Source: Acidimicrobiales bacterium (GTDB lineage: Bacteria; Actinomycetota; Acidimicrobiia; Acidimicrobiales; SZUA-35). Taken from it: a DNA stretch of 64,000 nucleotides. Numbering within the stretch: position 1 is the first letter of the stretch; each line of letters starts with the position of its first letter. The DNA is taken from assembly GCA_041394265.1 (NCBI GenBank), contig JAWKIO010000005.1, positions 2,356,001 to 2,420,000 of the forward strand, read 5' to 3'. Below are positions 8,444 to 18,015 of the stretch, piece after piece. The translations under genes and the position numbers were made by a program. The notes beneath the pieces are model-generated. The model had not been told where the DNA came from. It was given only the letters and a program-made list of their open reading frames with translations, and ran no database searches.

Positions 8444-9376
8444 TCAGTCGGGGCCGAGCCAGCTGGCCATCGGCTCGGGTGCCACATTGCGGATGCGGTG
8501 ACCGGGACCAATGTCGAGTGCGCCGACGAGTTCGTCGACACCTCGATACCACAGCACATCGTTGCTGAGCGGGCTCGGCTCGATCTGCATGAAGGTGGCG
8601 GCAGCGACGGCGAGCCCCATCGCGTCGTCGGCGACGTGGTCGGGATGCTCGATGGGCTGGACGAACAACGACCGACTGGTCGGAGCCGCTACGAGGGCGC
8701 CGTGGGGACCGATGACGCCGGGGAGGAACCGGTCGAGGTCGCGGGCTGCACCGGTGGTGTAGAGGTCGCCGTCGAGCATGATGAAGTTCGCCGTGGGGGT
8801 GTTCGCCACGGCCACATGGAACGAGGCGCGAACCCGGGTGTTCTTGATCGCCGCCCGCCACGCCTGCTCGAGTGGTTTGCCCCACTCGTCGGTGACGTCG
8901 GCGGGAACCGGGACACAGCCAAGGTCGGAATCTGCAGCGATGATGAAGCTGAGGTGGTCACTCACCGGTCGACGGATCAGCTCGCGGTCGCCCATGACCT
9001 CGGGCGTGGTGGTGGGGAACAGGCGGACCCGCAGGCGGCTCCGGATCTGGGTCCACGAGCGGAGCTCGCGATCGAGGGCCTGCGGATCGAAGGCCTCGTA
9101 GTCCGAGAGCATCAGGAACAGATACTGGCGCCAGTAGGGCTCGTCGAAGCCCACGAGCTCGTGGGCCGTGTTGGCGAAGTCGATCGTGCGCCGGTCGGCC
9201 AACGTGAGCCGTCCGTCGTCGAGATCGAACGATGCGGTGTCGCCCCACCGCTGCTCGATGACGTCGGCAACAACACTGACGAAGTGGCGTGCCGTGGCTG
9301 GGTCGCGAAACGCCCCGGCCCAGGCAGGAATGGATCCGGACGATCGGGTCGGGAAATGGGAGTCGGTGGAGCTCAT
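8444..9376 (-). CDS. Hypothetical protein, 310 residues
   Basis: A soluble 310-residue protein of a family I cannot name. It is rich in acidic residues and aromatic loops (FDEPYWRQYLFLMLSDYEAF) and has no signal peptide or membrane helix. The start at 9376 was chosen because AAGGACAC sits eight bases upstream; the open frame upstream of it is low-complexity. It lies upstream of the helicase on the same strand with about 90 bp between them, so the two could be co-transcribed. No catalytic motif is evident. Confidence 0.6.
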   Translation of the reverse strand: MSSTDSHFPTRSSGSIPAWAGAFRDPATARHFVSVVADVIEQRWGDTASFDLDDGRLTLADRRTIDFANTAHELVGFDEPYWRQYLFLMLSDYEAFDPQALDRELRSWTQIRSRLRVRLFPTTTPEVMGDRELIRRPVSDHLSFIIAADSDLGCVPVPADVTDEWGKPLEQAWRAAIKNTRVRASFHVAVANTPTANFIMLDGDLYTTGAARDLDRFLPGVIGPHGALVAAPTSRSLFVQPIEHPDHVADDAMGLAVAAATFMQIEPSPLSNDVLWYRGVDELVGALDIGPGHRIRNVAPEPMASWLGPD

Positions 9377-9609
9377 CGATGTGTCCTTCGAGAAGGGACC
9401 GCGGCCATCGCCGGACGGTCGGTCGGCCCGCACTGGCGGTACCGGGGTGCGAAGGGGCTCGAGAGCTCCGAGACGCCTCACCGTAGCCACGCCCTCGGAC
9501 AGCCACAAGGGGGTGGGTTCCCCGTCGGTGACATGGACAGGTTCCCCGCCGGGGACAACGGGCAGGCTGCGGTGTCTCGTCGTCGCGTACGGCCTGGCAC
9601 CATCGGGCG

Positions 9610-11139
9610 ATGGCCGACTCCGAACGATTGCCGACCGTCTGGATCCTGGGCGATCAGCTCGACCCGTCGGTCGGCCCGCTCGGCGACTTCGCGCCCGGGG
9701 CATGTCGGGTGCTGCTGATCGAGAGCCGGTCGAAGATCGAGTCCAAGCGATGGCATCGCCAGCGTCTTCATGTCGTGTTGTCGGGGATGGCGCATCTCGC
9801 CGCCGAGCTCACCGATGCCGGCTACGAGGTCGACCATCGACAGGCCGCCGACATGACCACGGGGTTCCGCGAACATGTCGATGAGTTCGCCCCGTCGCGG
9901 GTGATGGCCATGGAGCCGATGAGCTGGGTTGCCCGCCCGCTCCTTGCGCGACTTGGCGTCGAGCTCGTTCCGAATGCTCAGTTCGCGTGCCACGAGGACG
10001 ACTTCGCCGGGTGGCTCGAGGAGCGCGGCATCGATCGTGACAGCCCGTCGACGGCACTCAAGCAGGAGGACTTCTACCGCTTCCAGCGTCGCCGGCTCGA
10101 TCTGTTGATGGACGGCGACCACCCCGAGGGTGGCTCATGGAACTATGACCACGACAACCGCGAACCGCCGCCGACCGACGGTCGAGCCTGGCCGGCGCTG
10201 ACCCGGTTCGAACTCGATGCGATCGATCTCGACGTCCTGGAACGCTTCCCCGACAACGTCTGGGGCGCCGCACCCGACGGCACCTGGCCGGTGACCAGGG
10301 CCCAGGCCCGGCAGCGGCTCACCGAGTTCATCGACATCGGCCTCCCGGTGTTCGGTCCGCACGAGGATGCGATGTTGACGGCCGAGTGGAAGCTCGCTCA
10401 CTCGGCGCTGTCGTCGTCGCTCAATCTCGGGCTCCTCCACCCGATCGAGGTGGTCGAGGCGGCCGAGGCCGCGTACCGATCCGGTCGGGTCCCCATCGCA
10501 TCGGCCGAGGGTTTCATCCGCCAGGTCATCGGCTGGCGGGAGTATGTGTGGGGTCTGTTCTGGGCTTGGATGCCCGAGTACGGCGGCTCGAATGCCTTGT
10601 CCGCCGACCGCCCCGTCCCACCAGCGTTCACCGGTGAGGCGACCACTGAGATGGCGTGTGTCGCCGCCACGATCGAGCACCTGCACGACCATGGCTACAC
10701 CCACCACATCGAGCGACTGATGGTGCTCGGCAATCTCGCCCTCACCCACGGCGTCGACCCCCAGGCGATGATGGAATGGATGTGGGCCTCGTTCGTCGAC
10801 GGTGCCGAGTGGGTGATGGTGCCGAACGTGATCGGCATGGCGTTGCACGCCGACGGAGGGCGCATGGCAACCAAGCCCTACGCGTCGGGTGGTGCGTATC
10901 TGCATCGAATGAGCGACTTCTGTCGGGGGTGCCGGTTCGACCCGAAGCAGCGGGTCGGGCCGAAAGCCTGCCCGTACACCACCTTGTACTGGGATTTCTT
11001 GGCCAGGAACGAGGACACGTTGGGGGCCAATCACCGTCTGGCCCGCCAATTCGCCGGCATGCGACGACTCGCCGATCTCGAGCAGGTTCGGGAGCACGCC
11101 GTCGAGATCCGGCAACAACTCGACGCCGGAACGCTCTGA
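9610..11139 (+). CDS. Iron-sulfur photolyase/cryptochrome (FeS-BCP, PhrB/CryB-like)
   Basis: A 509-residue protein of the photolyase-related (FeS-BCP) family. It has the N-terminal antenna fold (WILGDQLDPSVGPL), the FAD-binding helical domain with YTHHIERLMVLGNLALTHGVDP, and the C-terminal cysteines CRGCRFDPKQRVGPKACPY, which with an upstream Cys form the [4Fe-4S] site. Characterised relatives repair (6-4) photoproducts or act as blue-light receptors. The start ATG at 9610 has no strong ribosome-binding site. A hairpin followed by GTTTT after the gene looks like a terminator. It is followed by a second photolyase-family gene. Confidence 0.92.
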   Translation: MADSERLPTVWILGDQLDPSVGPLGDFAPGACRVLLIESRSKIESKRWHRQRLHVVLSGMAHLAAELTDAGYEVDHRQAADMTTGFREHVDEFAPSRVMAMEPMSWVARPLLARLGVELVPNAQFACHEDDFAGWLEERGIDRDSPSTALKQEDFYRFQRRRLDLLMDGDHPEGGSWNYDHDNREPPPTDGRAWPALTRFELDAIDLDVLERFPDNVWGAAPDGTWPVTRAQARQRLTEFIDIGLPVFGPHEDAMLTAEWKLAHSALSSSLNLGLLHPIEVVEAAEAAYRSGRVPIASAEGFIRQVIGWREYVWGLFWAWMPEYGGSNALSADRPVPPAFTGEATTEMACVAATIEHLHDHGYTHHIERLMVLGNLALTHGVDPQAMMEWMWASFVDGAEWVMVPNVIGMALHADGGRMATKPYASGGAYLHRMSDFCRGCRFDPKQRVGPKACPYTTLYWDFLARNEDTLGANHRLARQFAGMRRLADLEQVREHAVEIRQQLDAGTL

Positions 11140-11169
11140 CCTGCCCCAAGCAGGCCGTGGTGGGGCATT

Positions 11170-11195
11170 CGACCGGGCCCGATCGGTCGGTTTTG
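11170..11195 (+). terminator. Hairpin plus short T-run after the iron-sulfur photolyase gene
   Basis: CGACCG and CGGTCG (11170-11175 and 11184-11189) form a stem around an 8-nt loop and are followed by GTTTTG. It is a weak but well-placed intrinsic terminator candidate. Confidence 0.45.
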
Positions 11196-11273
11196 GTGGA
11201 GATGACCCACAAAAGGGAGGCGTCAGATGGTCGATACTGAGGGCATCCAGATCGGATGCCGTTCGGAGACCCT

Positions 11274-12500
11274 GTGAGTTCGCTCCCCACGCCAGACATC
11301 GGCCGAGACGCAGCAGCGCGTTTCGTTGGCGACCACCTCCGCCACCTCATCTGCGACGAGCCGTCGGGGTCGCTGCGGTTTCGAGGTGGCCAGGCCGCAG
11401 CCGACGAGGCCCTGCGCTCGTTCGACGTCAGCGGCTACGACCGCCGCCGAAATGAGGTCTACCCGACACCCCGGCGCGGCGCGTCGGCGCTCTCGCCGTA
11501 CATCCGCCATGGTTTGCTGACCCTCGACCGCGTCTGGCAACACGTCGACGGCGGGCCCGTGAGCGATGTCGCCAAGTTCCGCAGCGAGTTGCTGTGGCAG
11601 GAGTACGCCCGTCACTGGTACGCCCGGTTGGGTCGCTCCACGCGCCAAGGGGTACGCGCCGATCAGCCGGTGGTCGATGCGTCGTGGAACGCCGCAGAGC
11701 TCTACGACCGCGACATGGCGTGCATGGACCTGACCCTGGGCGAGTTGGAGGAAGACGGTTGGCTGGTCAACCAGTCTCGGATGTGGCTCGCCAGTCACTG
11801 GAGCGTGCGTTCCGCAGCGCCGTGGAACGAGGGTGAGGACTTCTTCTTCCGTCACCTGATCGATGGTTCACGAGCCGCCAATCGCCTCGGGTGGCAGTGG
11901 ACCGCCGGTCTGGCGTCGGCGAAGTCGTATTCCTTCAGCCGATGGCAGGTCGAAGAACGTGCGGCGGGGCTGTGCGCGTCGTGTGAGAAGGTCCACGACT
12001 GTCCGGTGGAGACCTGGCCCGAACCGGTCGCCCCGGTGCCTCACGACGAGCCGGTCACGCTCCGAAAAGGCAACGACGCCGCGATCGCCGGCCCGGCGAC
12101 CCCGATCATCTCGACCGCGCCCGACACGGTGTGGCTCACGGCGGAATCGTTGGGCACCGCCGACCCGGCGCTCGTCGCACATCCTGATCTACCCGTCGTG
12201 TTCGTGTTCGACGAGCCGCTGCTTGCGTCGCTCTCGCTGTCGGGGAAGCGGCTGGTCTTCCTCACCGAGACACTGGCCGAACTTGCGACGAGCCGCGATC
12301 TCGAGCTGCGTCTCGGCCGACCGGCCGACGAACTTCGTGGCCGCAAGGTCGCCGTCACACACGCGCCGGTCCCGGGCTTCGTACGACGGTCTGGCGACAT
12401 CGGTCCCGTCGCCGTCCATCCTTATCCGTGGTATGTCCGCCCGAACGGGGGAACCGTCCGATCGTTCAGCGCCTGGTTGCGCGCCATCGACCTCCCATAA
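11274..12500 (+). CDS. Photolyase-family protein with reversed domain order
   Basis: A 408-residue protein. Residues 1-245 hold a photolyase FAD-binding domain (FRSELLWQEYARHWYARLG, NRLGWQWTAGLASAKSYSFSRWQVE). Residues 265-408 resemble the alpha/beta antenna domain that normally comes first (TVWLTAESLGTADPALV, PVVFVFDEPLL, LVFLTETLAEL, LELRLGRPADEL). A CASC...C cysteine group lies at the junction. The GTG at 11274 follows GGAG at good spacing; an ATG at 11256 is an alternative. Function is probably light-dependent DNA repair or signalling, but catalytic activity cannot be confirmed from sequence. Confidence 0.8.
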   Translation: MSSLPTPDIGRDAAARFVGDHLRHLICDEPSGSLRFRGGQAAADEALRSFDVSGYDRRRNEVYPTPRRGASALSPYIRHGLLTLDRVWQHVDGGPVSDVAKFRSELLWQEYARHWYARLGRSTRQGVRADQPVVDASWNAAELYDRDMACMDLTLGELEEDGWLVNQSRMWLASHWSVRSAAPWNEGEDFFFRHLIDGSRAANRLGWQWTAGLASAKSYSFSRWQVEERAAGLCASCEKVHDCPVETWPEPVAPVPHDEPVTLRKGNDAAIAGPATPIISTAPDTVWLTAESLGTADPALVAHPDLPVVFVFDEPLLASLSLSGKRLVFLTETLAELATSRDLELRLGRPADELRGRKVAVTHAPVPGFVRRSGDIGPVAVHPYPWYVRPNGGTVRSFSAWLRAIDLP

Positions 12501-12503
12501 GGT
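12498..12503 (+). promoter_or_regulatory. -10 box TAAGGT for a leaderless GTG gene
   Basis: TAAGGT lies seven bases before the GTG at 12511, which places the transcript start at or next to the start codon. Confidence 0.45.
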
Positions 12504-12510
12504 TGCAGCG

Positions 12511-13092
12511 GTGACCGCCGACGACGCACCGACGAACGAGGTCGATGCCATCGGAGTCCCGTTCTCGTCGAGTCCGCTCGGTGGGCTACCGTCTCCGGTG
12601 ATGGCCCCGCAGCTCTCCGGCCATGACGAAACGACCGAACACGTCGATGTCATCGAGATCGACATTCCTTCACGGTTCGACCTCGTCACGGTCGTTCGAA
12701 TGATCATCGCTTCGTGCTCCACCGCCGCCGACGCGCTCGTCGGTGATCGGCTCGACGACCTCCGCTGGGTCACATCGGAGGCAACCACCAACGCGATCCA
12801 GGCCAACCAACTCGTGCCTCCGTTCGGGCGCGTGCGGGTGCGGGCCGCTGTCGGCCGGGGTTGGGTCAAGCTGAGCGTCATCGACCAGGGCCCCGGTATG
12901 CCCGAGGAACGGCTGGTCCCCGACATCGAACAGCCCGAGCGACTCGACATCGAAGGGGGCTTCGGCATCCCGCTCATGCGCACCCTCAGCTCGGCCGAAG
13001 TGGTGTTCGATTCGACACCTGGTGGCACCACGGTGCACCTCGAACTCTGGCAGGGCACGCAGGACCCAACCGTCGATTCCGCAAGAGACTGA
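12511..13092 (+). CDS. Anti-sigma factor-type ATP-binding protein (RsbW/SpoIIAB-like HATPase)
   Basis: A 193-residue protein with a variable N-terminal tail and a GHKL ATPase domain: RWVTSEATTNAIQANQ (N box), VIDQGPGMPEE (G1 box) and EGGFGIPLMRTLSS (G2 box). Stand-alone domains of this kind are serine kinases or anti-sigma regulators in partner-switching systems. No partner sigma factor or antagonist lies next to it. The GTG at 12511 is supported by a TAAGGT -10 box seven bases upstream; an internal ATG at 12601 is possible if the tail is not translated. Confidence 0.8.
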   Translation: MTADDAPTNEVDAIGVPFSSSPLGGLPSPVMAPQLSGHDETTEHVDVIEIDIPSRFDLVTVVRMIIASCSTAADALVGDRLDDLRWVTSEATTNAIQANQLVPPFGRVRVRAAVGRGWVKLSVIDQGPGMPEERLVPDIEQPERLDIEGGFGIPLMRTLSSAEVVFDSTPGGTTVHLELWQGTQDPTVDSARD

Positions 13093-13149
13093 CGCCACAC
13101 TCGGGGCACTACGATCATCAGCTGATCTCCCAGTCTCGAGTCGAGGATC

Positions 13150-14526
13150 ATGTCTGAATCTCCCCTTGCCATTCGCAAAGAGGCGTGGAGCGGTGGCGAC
13201 ACCCGTCTCGCCAAAGCGGTCGCCCGACCGCTGGTCCGATTCCTCGAGCAGGAGACGGCGTCGGGTGTGTTGCTCCTCGCAGCAACGGCGGCCGCGCTGA
13301 TCTGGGCCAACGTCGCACCCGACAACTACCACTCGTTCTGGGAGAGCGGACTCGACGTCGTCTTCCGCACCACGCACTTGTTCGAGCACGACGGGCACGC
13401 CCTCCCACTCCATCTGTGGGTGAACGACGTGTTGATGGTGCTGTTCTTCTTCGTTGCCGGACTCGAGATCAAGTCCGAGCTGGTGGTCGGCGACCTGTCC
13501 GACCCCAAGGTCGCAGCCTTGCCGGCCATCGCCGCCCTCGGCGGCATGCTGCTCCCGGCACTGATCTTCTATGGGGTGAACATTGGCGGGTCCGGCGCTC
13601 ACGGATGGGGCGTCCCGATGGCGACCGACATCGCCTTTGCCGTCGGTGTGCTGGCCTTGCTCGGCCCGCGGGTTCCGTTCCGGCTCAAGCTGTTCCTTCT
13701 CACGCTTGCCATCGCCGATGACATCGGTGCGATCCTGGTGATTGCCATCTTCTATTCGTCGGGACTGTCCTTCCAGTGGCTCGCCGCTGCGGTCGCCGGG
13801 CTCGTGGTGGTGGCGCTGCTCAAGAAGTTCCGCGTCTGGTACATCCCCGTCTACATCGTGGTCGGCGTGTTCGTCTGGTACTGCACCTTCCGGTCCGGCA
13901 TCCACGCCACCATCGCCGGCGTCGCCCTCGGACTCATGGCGCCGGCCCGCCCGTTGCTCGGCCCGCGTGCGTTCGAGAACATCGAAGACATCGTCACCGG
14001 CGAGCGGGCGACGCCGGCCGCCGTGCGCGATGTCAATTGGAAGATGAAGGAGACGGTGCCGATCACCTCGCGACTCATCACCCTCCTGTCGCCGTTCACC
14101 GGCTTCATCATCGTTCCGCTGTTCGCCGTGGCCAACGCCGGTGTGCTGCTCAGTGGGGATGTGTTGAGCAACGCCATCTCGAACCGGGTCATGTGGGGTG
14201 TGATCCTCGGACTCGTGGTCGGCAAGCCGCTCGGCATCACGCTGTTCACCATGGCTGCGGTTCGGCTCGGTATCGCCGACATGCCGCGTGGCGTCTCACT
14301 GATCCACGTCCTCGCCGCAGGAGCAGTGGCCGGCATCGGCTTCACCGTCGCCCTCTTCATCGGCGGGCTGGCGTTCGAGATCCCCGACAATCAAGACGCA
14401 GCGACGATCGGCATTCTTGCCGCGTCGTTCCTCGCCACCTTGCTCGGCGCGTTCCTCATCCGTTTGGCACCGGCCCCGACATCCGCCGACAACGTGGTCG
14501 AATCAGATCACCACGCTCACGCGTAG
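13150..14526 (+). CDS. nhaA: Na+/H+ antiporter NhaA
   Basis: A 458-residue polytopic membrane protein. The paired aspartates of the transport site are present in LAIADDIGAILVIAIFY, and MATDIAFAVGVLALLG and the FFFVAGLEIKSELVVG region are also diagnostic. NhaA exchanges external protons for cytoplasmic Na+ at alkaline pH or high salt, which suits a marine or brackish organism. It is longer than the E. coli protein because of extended termini. GAGGATC precedes the ATG. It is a single-gene unit. Confidence 0.96.
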   Translation: MSESPLAIRKEAWSGGDTRLAKAVARPLVRFLEQETASGVLLLAATAAALIWANVAPDNYHSFWESGLDVVFRTTHLFEHDGHALPLHLWVNDVLMVLFFFVAGLEIKSELVVGDLSDPKVAALPAIAALGGMLLPALIFYGVNIGGSGAHGWGVPMATDIAFAVGVLALLGPRVPFRLKLFLLTLAIADDIGAILVIAIFYSSGLSFQWLAAAVAGLVVVALLKKFRVWYIPVYIVVGVFVWYCTFRSGIHATIAGVALGLMAPARPLLGPRAFENIEDIVTGERATPAAVRDVNWKMKETVPITSRLITLLSPFTGFIIVPLFAVANAGVLLSGDVLSNAISNRVMWGVILGLVVGKPLGITLFTMAAVRLGIADMPRGVSLIHVLAAGAVAGIGFTVALFIGGLAFEIPDNQDAATIGILAASFLATLLGAFLIRLAPAPTSADNVVESDHHAHA

Positions 14527-14639
14527 CCCCAGGTCACAGCAACACGAGTGGAGGCGAGGCCGTGCTGTGGAGTGCGGCGTCCGGTTGGCCTGACCGCTGG
14601 GTTTTTGGGGTGTGTTCGCAAAACGGCTGTCGGTGTTCG

Positions 14640-14645
14640 TAGTCT
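14640..14645 (+). promoter_or_regulatory. -10 box TAGTCT for topA (leaderless)
   Basis: TAGTCT lies six bases before the GTG start of topA at 14652, so the predicted transcript begins at the start codon. Confidence 0.45.
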
Positions 14646-14651
14646 GCGAAG

Positions 14652-17411
14652 GTGCCGCAACCGCTCGTCATCGTCGAATCACCAGCAAAAGCGAAGAAAA
14701 TCGCCGGGTATCTCGGTGACGACTACATGGTCGAATCGTCGATCGGTCACATCCGCGACCTGCCCCAGAACGCCGCCCAGGTCCCGGCCGCCTACAAGGG
14801 CGAAAAGTGGGCGAGCCTCGGCATCGACGTCGACAATGGGTTCAAGCCGCTCTATGTCGTCTCGCCCGAGAAGACCGATCAGGTCCGCAAGCTCAAGAAG
14901 CTGATGAAGGAAGCGAGCGAACTCGTACTCGCCACCGACCAAGACCGCGAGGGTGAGGCGATCGCGTGGCATCTCCTCGAGGTGCTGAACCCACGGGTGC
15001 CGGTCAAGCGCATGGTCTTCAACGAGATCACGCCCGAGGCCATCCGACGCGCCATCGACAATCCTCGAGATCTCGACCGTCGCCTGGTCGACGCTCAGGA
15101 GGCCCGCCGCCTCCTCGACCGATTGGTCGGCTACGAGGTCTCGCCGGTGCTGTGGAAGAAGGTGATGCCGCGGCTGTCCGCCGGCCGCGTGCAATCGGTC
15201 GCCACCCGCATCGTGGTCGCTCGCGAGCGTGAACGCATGGCGTTCCGGTCCGCCAACTACTGGGATCTGAAGGGCACGTTCGATGCGTCCGCCGGCGCCG
15301 AGCACCGCGGCGACGGGCCCGACGTCTTCACGGCGATGCTGGTCGAGCTCGACGATCTGCGCGTGGCCACCGGGCGTGACTTCGGCTCCGACGGCACGCT
15401 GACCCAGCCCGACCGGGCCTACCTCGACGAAGCGGCGGCTCGTTCGCTCGCCGGCGAACTCGAGGGTCGCACCGCCACGGTGAAGAGCCGTGAGTCGAAG
15501 CCATACCGTCGCCGCCCGGCTGCGCCGTTCACCACCTCGACCTACCAGCAAGAGGCCGGTCGCAAGCTCCGGCTGTCCTCGGCGCAGGCCATGCGAGTCG
15601 CCCAGGGACTGTACGAGCGTGGGTTCATCACCTACATGCGAACCGATTCGACCACGCTGTCGGAGACCGCGATCGCCGCCGCCCGCAGCCAGATCGCCGA
15701 GCGTTTCGGCAACGACTACCTGCCCGACGCGCCCCGCACCTACGCCAAGAAGCAGAAGAACGCCCAGGAGGCCCACGAGGCCATTCGTCCTGCGGGCGAT
15801 CGGTTCCAGACGCCCGAGGAAGTGGCGAGCGAACTGTCGACCCAGGATCTGCGGGTCTACGAATTGATCTGGCAGCGCACCGTCGCCTCGCAGATGACCG
15901 ATGCCACCGGCGAGACCGTCACGCTTCGCCTCGAGGTCGAGACCCCGACCGGGCGCAACGCCATCTTCTCCACCAGCGGCACGGTGATTCAGCACCAGGG
16001 CTTCCTGAAGGTCTACCGCGAAGACCGCGACGAAGAAGACGAACAGGAAGCCGCCGAGCAGCTGCTGCCGCCCCTGACCGAGGGCGACACTGCCGACGTG
16101 ACCGACGTCGAGGCCGCCGGTCACGACACCCAGCCGCCAGCCCGCTTCACCGAAGCGTCGCTCGTCAAACGACTCGAGGAACTCGAGGTCGGACGCCCGT
16201 CCACCTACGCGTCGATCATGGGCACCATCCAGGGCCGTGAGTACGTGTGGAAGAAGGGCTCGGCGCTGGTGCCGAGCTTCAAGGCCTTCGCCGTGATCAC
16301 GCTGCTCGAACAGCACTTCCCCGACCTGGTCGACTACGCCTTCACCGCCCGCATGGAGGCCGACCTCGACTCGATTTCGCGGGGCGAGGCCGAGCCCATC
16401 CCATGGCTCACCGAGTTCTACTTCGGGGCCGACGAACTCCCCGGGCTCAAGGAACAGGTATCGGAACGTCTGGGTGACATCGATGCGCGAGCCGTCAACT
16501 CGATCCCGCTCGGCGCCGACGAAGACGGCGTACCGATCGTGGCCCGAGTCGGCCGCTACGGCCCCTACCTCGAACGGGGTGAGGACCGGGCATCGATCCC
16601 GGAAGACCTTCCTCCCGACGAGCTAGACATCGCCAAGGCGGTCGAACTGCTCGACGCCCCGAAGGGCGACCGCGAGCTCGGCATCCATCCCGACACCCAG
16701 ATCCCGATCCTGCTGAAGGCCGGCCGCTTCGGTCCCTACGTGCAAATGGGCGAACACGACGACGACACCGGCGAGAAGCCGCTGACGGCGTCGCTCTTCA
16801 AATACATGGACGTCGAGACGATCACGCTCGACGACGCCGTCAAGCTGCTGTCACTTCCGAGGGTGATCGGGCTCGATCCCGCCGACCAGGTCGAGATCAC
16901 TGCCCAGAACGGCCGTTTCGGTCCCTACATCAAGAAGGGCACCGACTCTCGCAGTATCGACGCCGAGTCTCAGCTGTTCACGATCACCCTCGACGAGGCG
17001 TTGAAGATCCTGGCCGAGCCGAAGCGGCGGCGTGGGCAGAAGGCCGCGGCGCCGCTCAAGATCGTCGGTGTCGATCCTGCGACCGACAAAGAGGTGCAGC
17101 TCAAGGATGGGCGCTTCGGGCCCTACGTCACCGACGGTGAGAGCAATGCCAGCCTGCGCAAGGGTGACGATCCCGAGACCATCACGATCGAGCGGGCCTC
17201 GGAGCTGCTCGCTGACCGCCGCGCTCGCGGTCCGGTGACCAAGAAGAAGTCCACCAAGAAGAAAGCGGCGAAGAAGAAGGCCACGAAGAAGGCGTCGGCA
17301 AAGAAGAAGGCCACCAAGAAGAAGGCGGCGAAGAAAACCACCAAGAAGGCGGGCGCGAAGAAGGTTGCGTCCTCGTCGGTGGACTCGTCGCCCGACGAGA
17401 CACCGTTCTAG
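14652..17411 (+). CDS. topA: DNA topoisomerase I
   Basis: A 919-residue type IA topoisomerase that relaxes negative supercoils. The Toprim domain opens the protein (LVIVESPAKAKKIAGYL, then TDQDREGEAI), and the active-site tyrosine is in GFITYMRTDSTT. There are no C-terminal zinc fingers. Instead, four GRFGPY-type repeat domains are followed by a lysine/alanine-rich tail (about residues 855-919), as in mycobacteria. Translation probably starts at the leaderless GTG. The next gene, tmk, begins 7 bp after the stop, and tmk-holB follow as an operon. Confidence 0.97.
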   Translation: MPQPLVIVESPAKAKKIAGYLGDDYMVESSIGHIRDLPQNAAQVPAAYKGEKWASLGIDVDNGFKPLYVVSPEKTDQVRKLKKLMKEASELVLATDQDREGEAIAWHLLEVLNPRVPVKRMVFNEITPEAIRRAIDNPRDLDRRLVDAQEARRLLDRLVGYEVSPVLWKKVMPRLSAGRVQSVATRIVVARERERMAFRSANYWDLKGTFDASAGAEHRGDGPDVFTAMLVELDDLRVATGRDFGSDGTLTQPDRAYLDEAAARSLAGELEGRTATVKSRESKPYRRRPAAPFTTSTYQQEAGRKLRLSSAQAMRVAQGLYERGFITYMRTDSTTLSETAIAAARSQIAERFGNDYLPDAPRTYAKKQKNAQEAHEAIRPAGDRFQTPEEVASELSTQDLRVYELIWQRTVASQMTDATGETVTLRLEVETPTGRNAIFSTSGTVIQHQGFLKVYREDRDEEDEQEAAEQLLPPLTEGDTADVTDVEAAGHDTQPPARFTEASLVKRLEELEVGRPSTYASIMGTIQGREYVWKKGSALVPSFKAFAVITLLEQHFPDLVDYAFTARMEADLDSISRGEAEPIPWLTEFYFGADELPGLKEQVSERLGDIDARAVNSIPLGADEDGVPIVARVGRYGPYLERGEDRASIPEDLPPDELDIAKAVELLDAPKGDRELGIHPDTQIPILLKAGRFGPYVQMGEHDDDTGEKPLTASLFKYMDVETITLDDAVKLLSLPRVIGLDPADQVEITAQNGRFGPYIKKGTDSRSIDAESQLFTITLDEALKILAEPKRRRGQKAAAPLKIVGVDPATDKEVQLKDGRFGPYVTDGESNASLRKGDDPETITIERASELLADRRARGPVTKKKSTKKKAAKKKATKKASAKKKATKKKAAKKTTKKAGAKKVASSSVDSSPDETPF

Positions 17412-17418
17412 GACCGGC

Positions 17419-18015
17419 GTGCCAGGGCGCTACATCGCGTTCGAGGGCGGCGAAGGGTCGGGGAAGAGCACCCAAGCCCATCGACTGGCGCAGCGGATCG
17501 GAGCCATTCGCACGTTCGAGCCGGGTGCGACACCGCTCGGTGTCGAGCTCCGCTCGTTGCTCCTCGACGTCGGACGCCCGACCATGGGGGCACGGGCCGA
17601 AACCTTGTTGATGGCCGCCGACCGGGCCGAGCACCTTGCCCAGGTGGTCGAGCCGGCGCTCGCCGAGGGCCGCCACGTCGTCTCCGATCGCAGTCTCTAT
17701 TCCTCGATGGCGTACCAAGGCGGGGCGCGCAGCCTCGGTCTCGACGCCGTTCGCTCGATCAACGAATGGGCCGTTGCCGATCGACTCCCCGACATCGTGG
17801 TGTTCCTCGACCTCGACCCCCAAGCCGCCGTCGAACGTCTCGTCCGTTCCCTCGATCGGCTCGAACAGGCCGGACCCGACTTCCATCGGGCGGTCTACGA
17901 CGCCTACTGCTCGATGGCGGCCGCCGATCCCGACACCTGGGTCGTGATCGACGCGGCCCAGCCGGTCGACGCCATCGAGGCGGCAATCTGGGCGGTCGTG
18001 GAGCCGAGGTTGTGA
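17419..18015 (+). CDS. tmk: Thymidylate kinase
   Basis: A 198-residue dTMP kinase that makes dTDP from dTMP and ATP. The P-loop is FEGGEGSGKST near residue 8, the DR motif is SDRSLYSSMAYQG, and the lid region RSLDRLEQAG lies near residue 145. Start GTG 17419 places the P-loop at the usual distance from the N-terminus. Its stop overlaps the holB start, a pairing (tmk-holB) common in bacteria. Confidence 0.95.
   Translation: MPGRYIAFEGGEGSGKSTQAHRLAQRIGAIRTFEPGATPLGVELRSLLLDVGRPTMGARAETLLMAADRAEHLAQVVEPALAEGRHVVSDRSLYSSMAYQGGARSLGLDAVRSINEWAVADRLPDIVVFLDLDPQAAVERLVRSLDRLEQAGPDFHRAVYDAYCSMAAADPDTWVVIDAAQPVDAIEAAIWAVVEPRL

Noticed and set aside
14679..16316. 545-codon open frame on the minus strand
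   Set aside because: Antisense to topA, with no recognisable domain and composition typical of a shadow frame.
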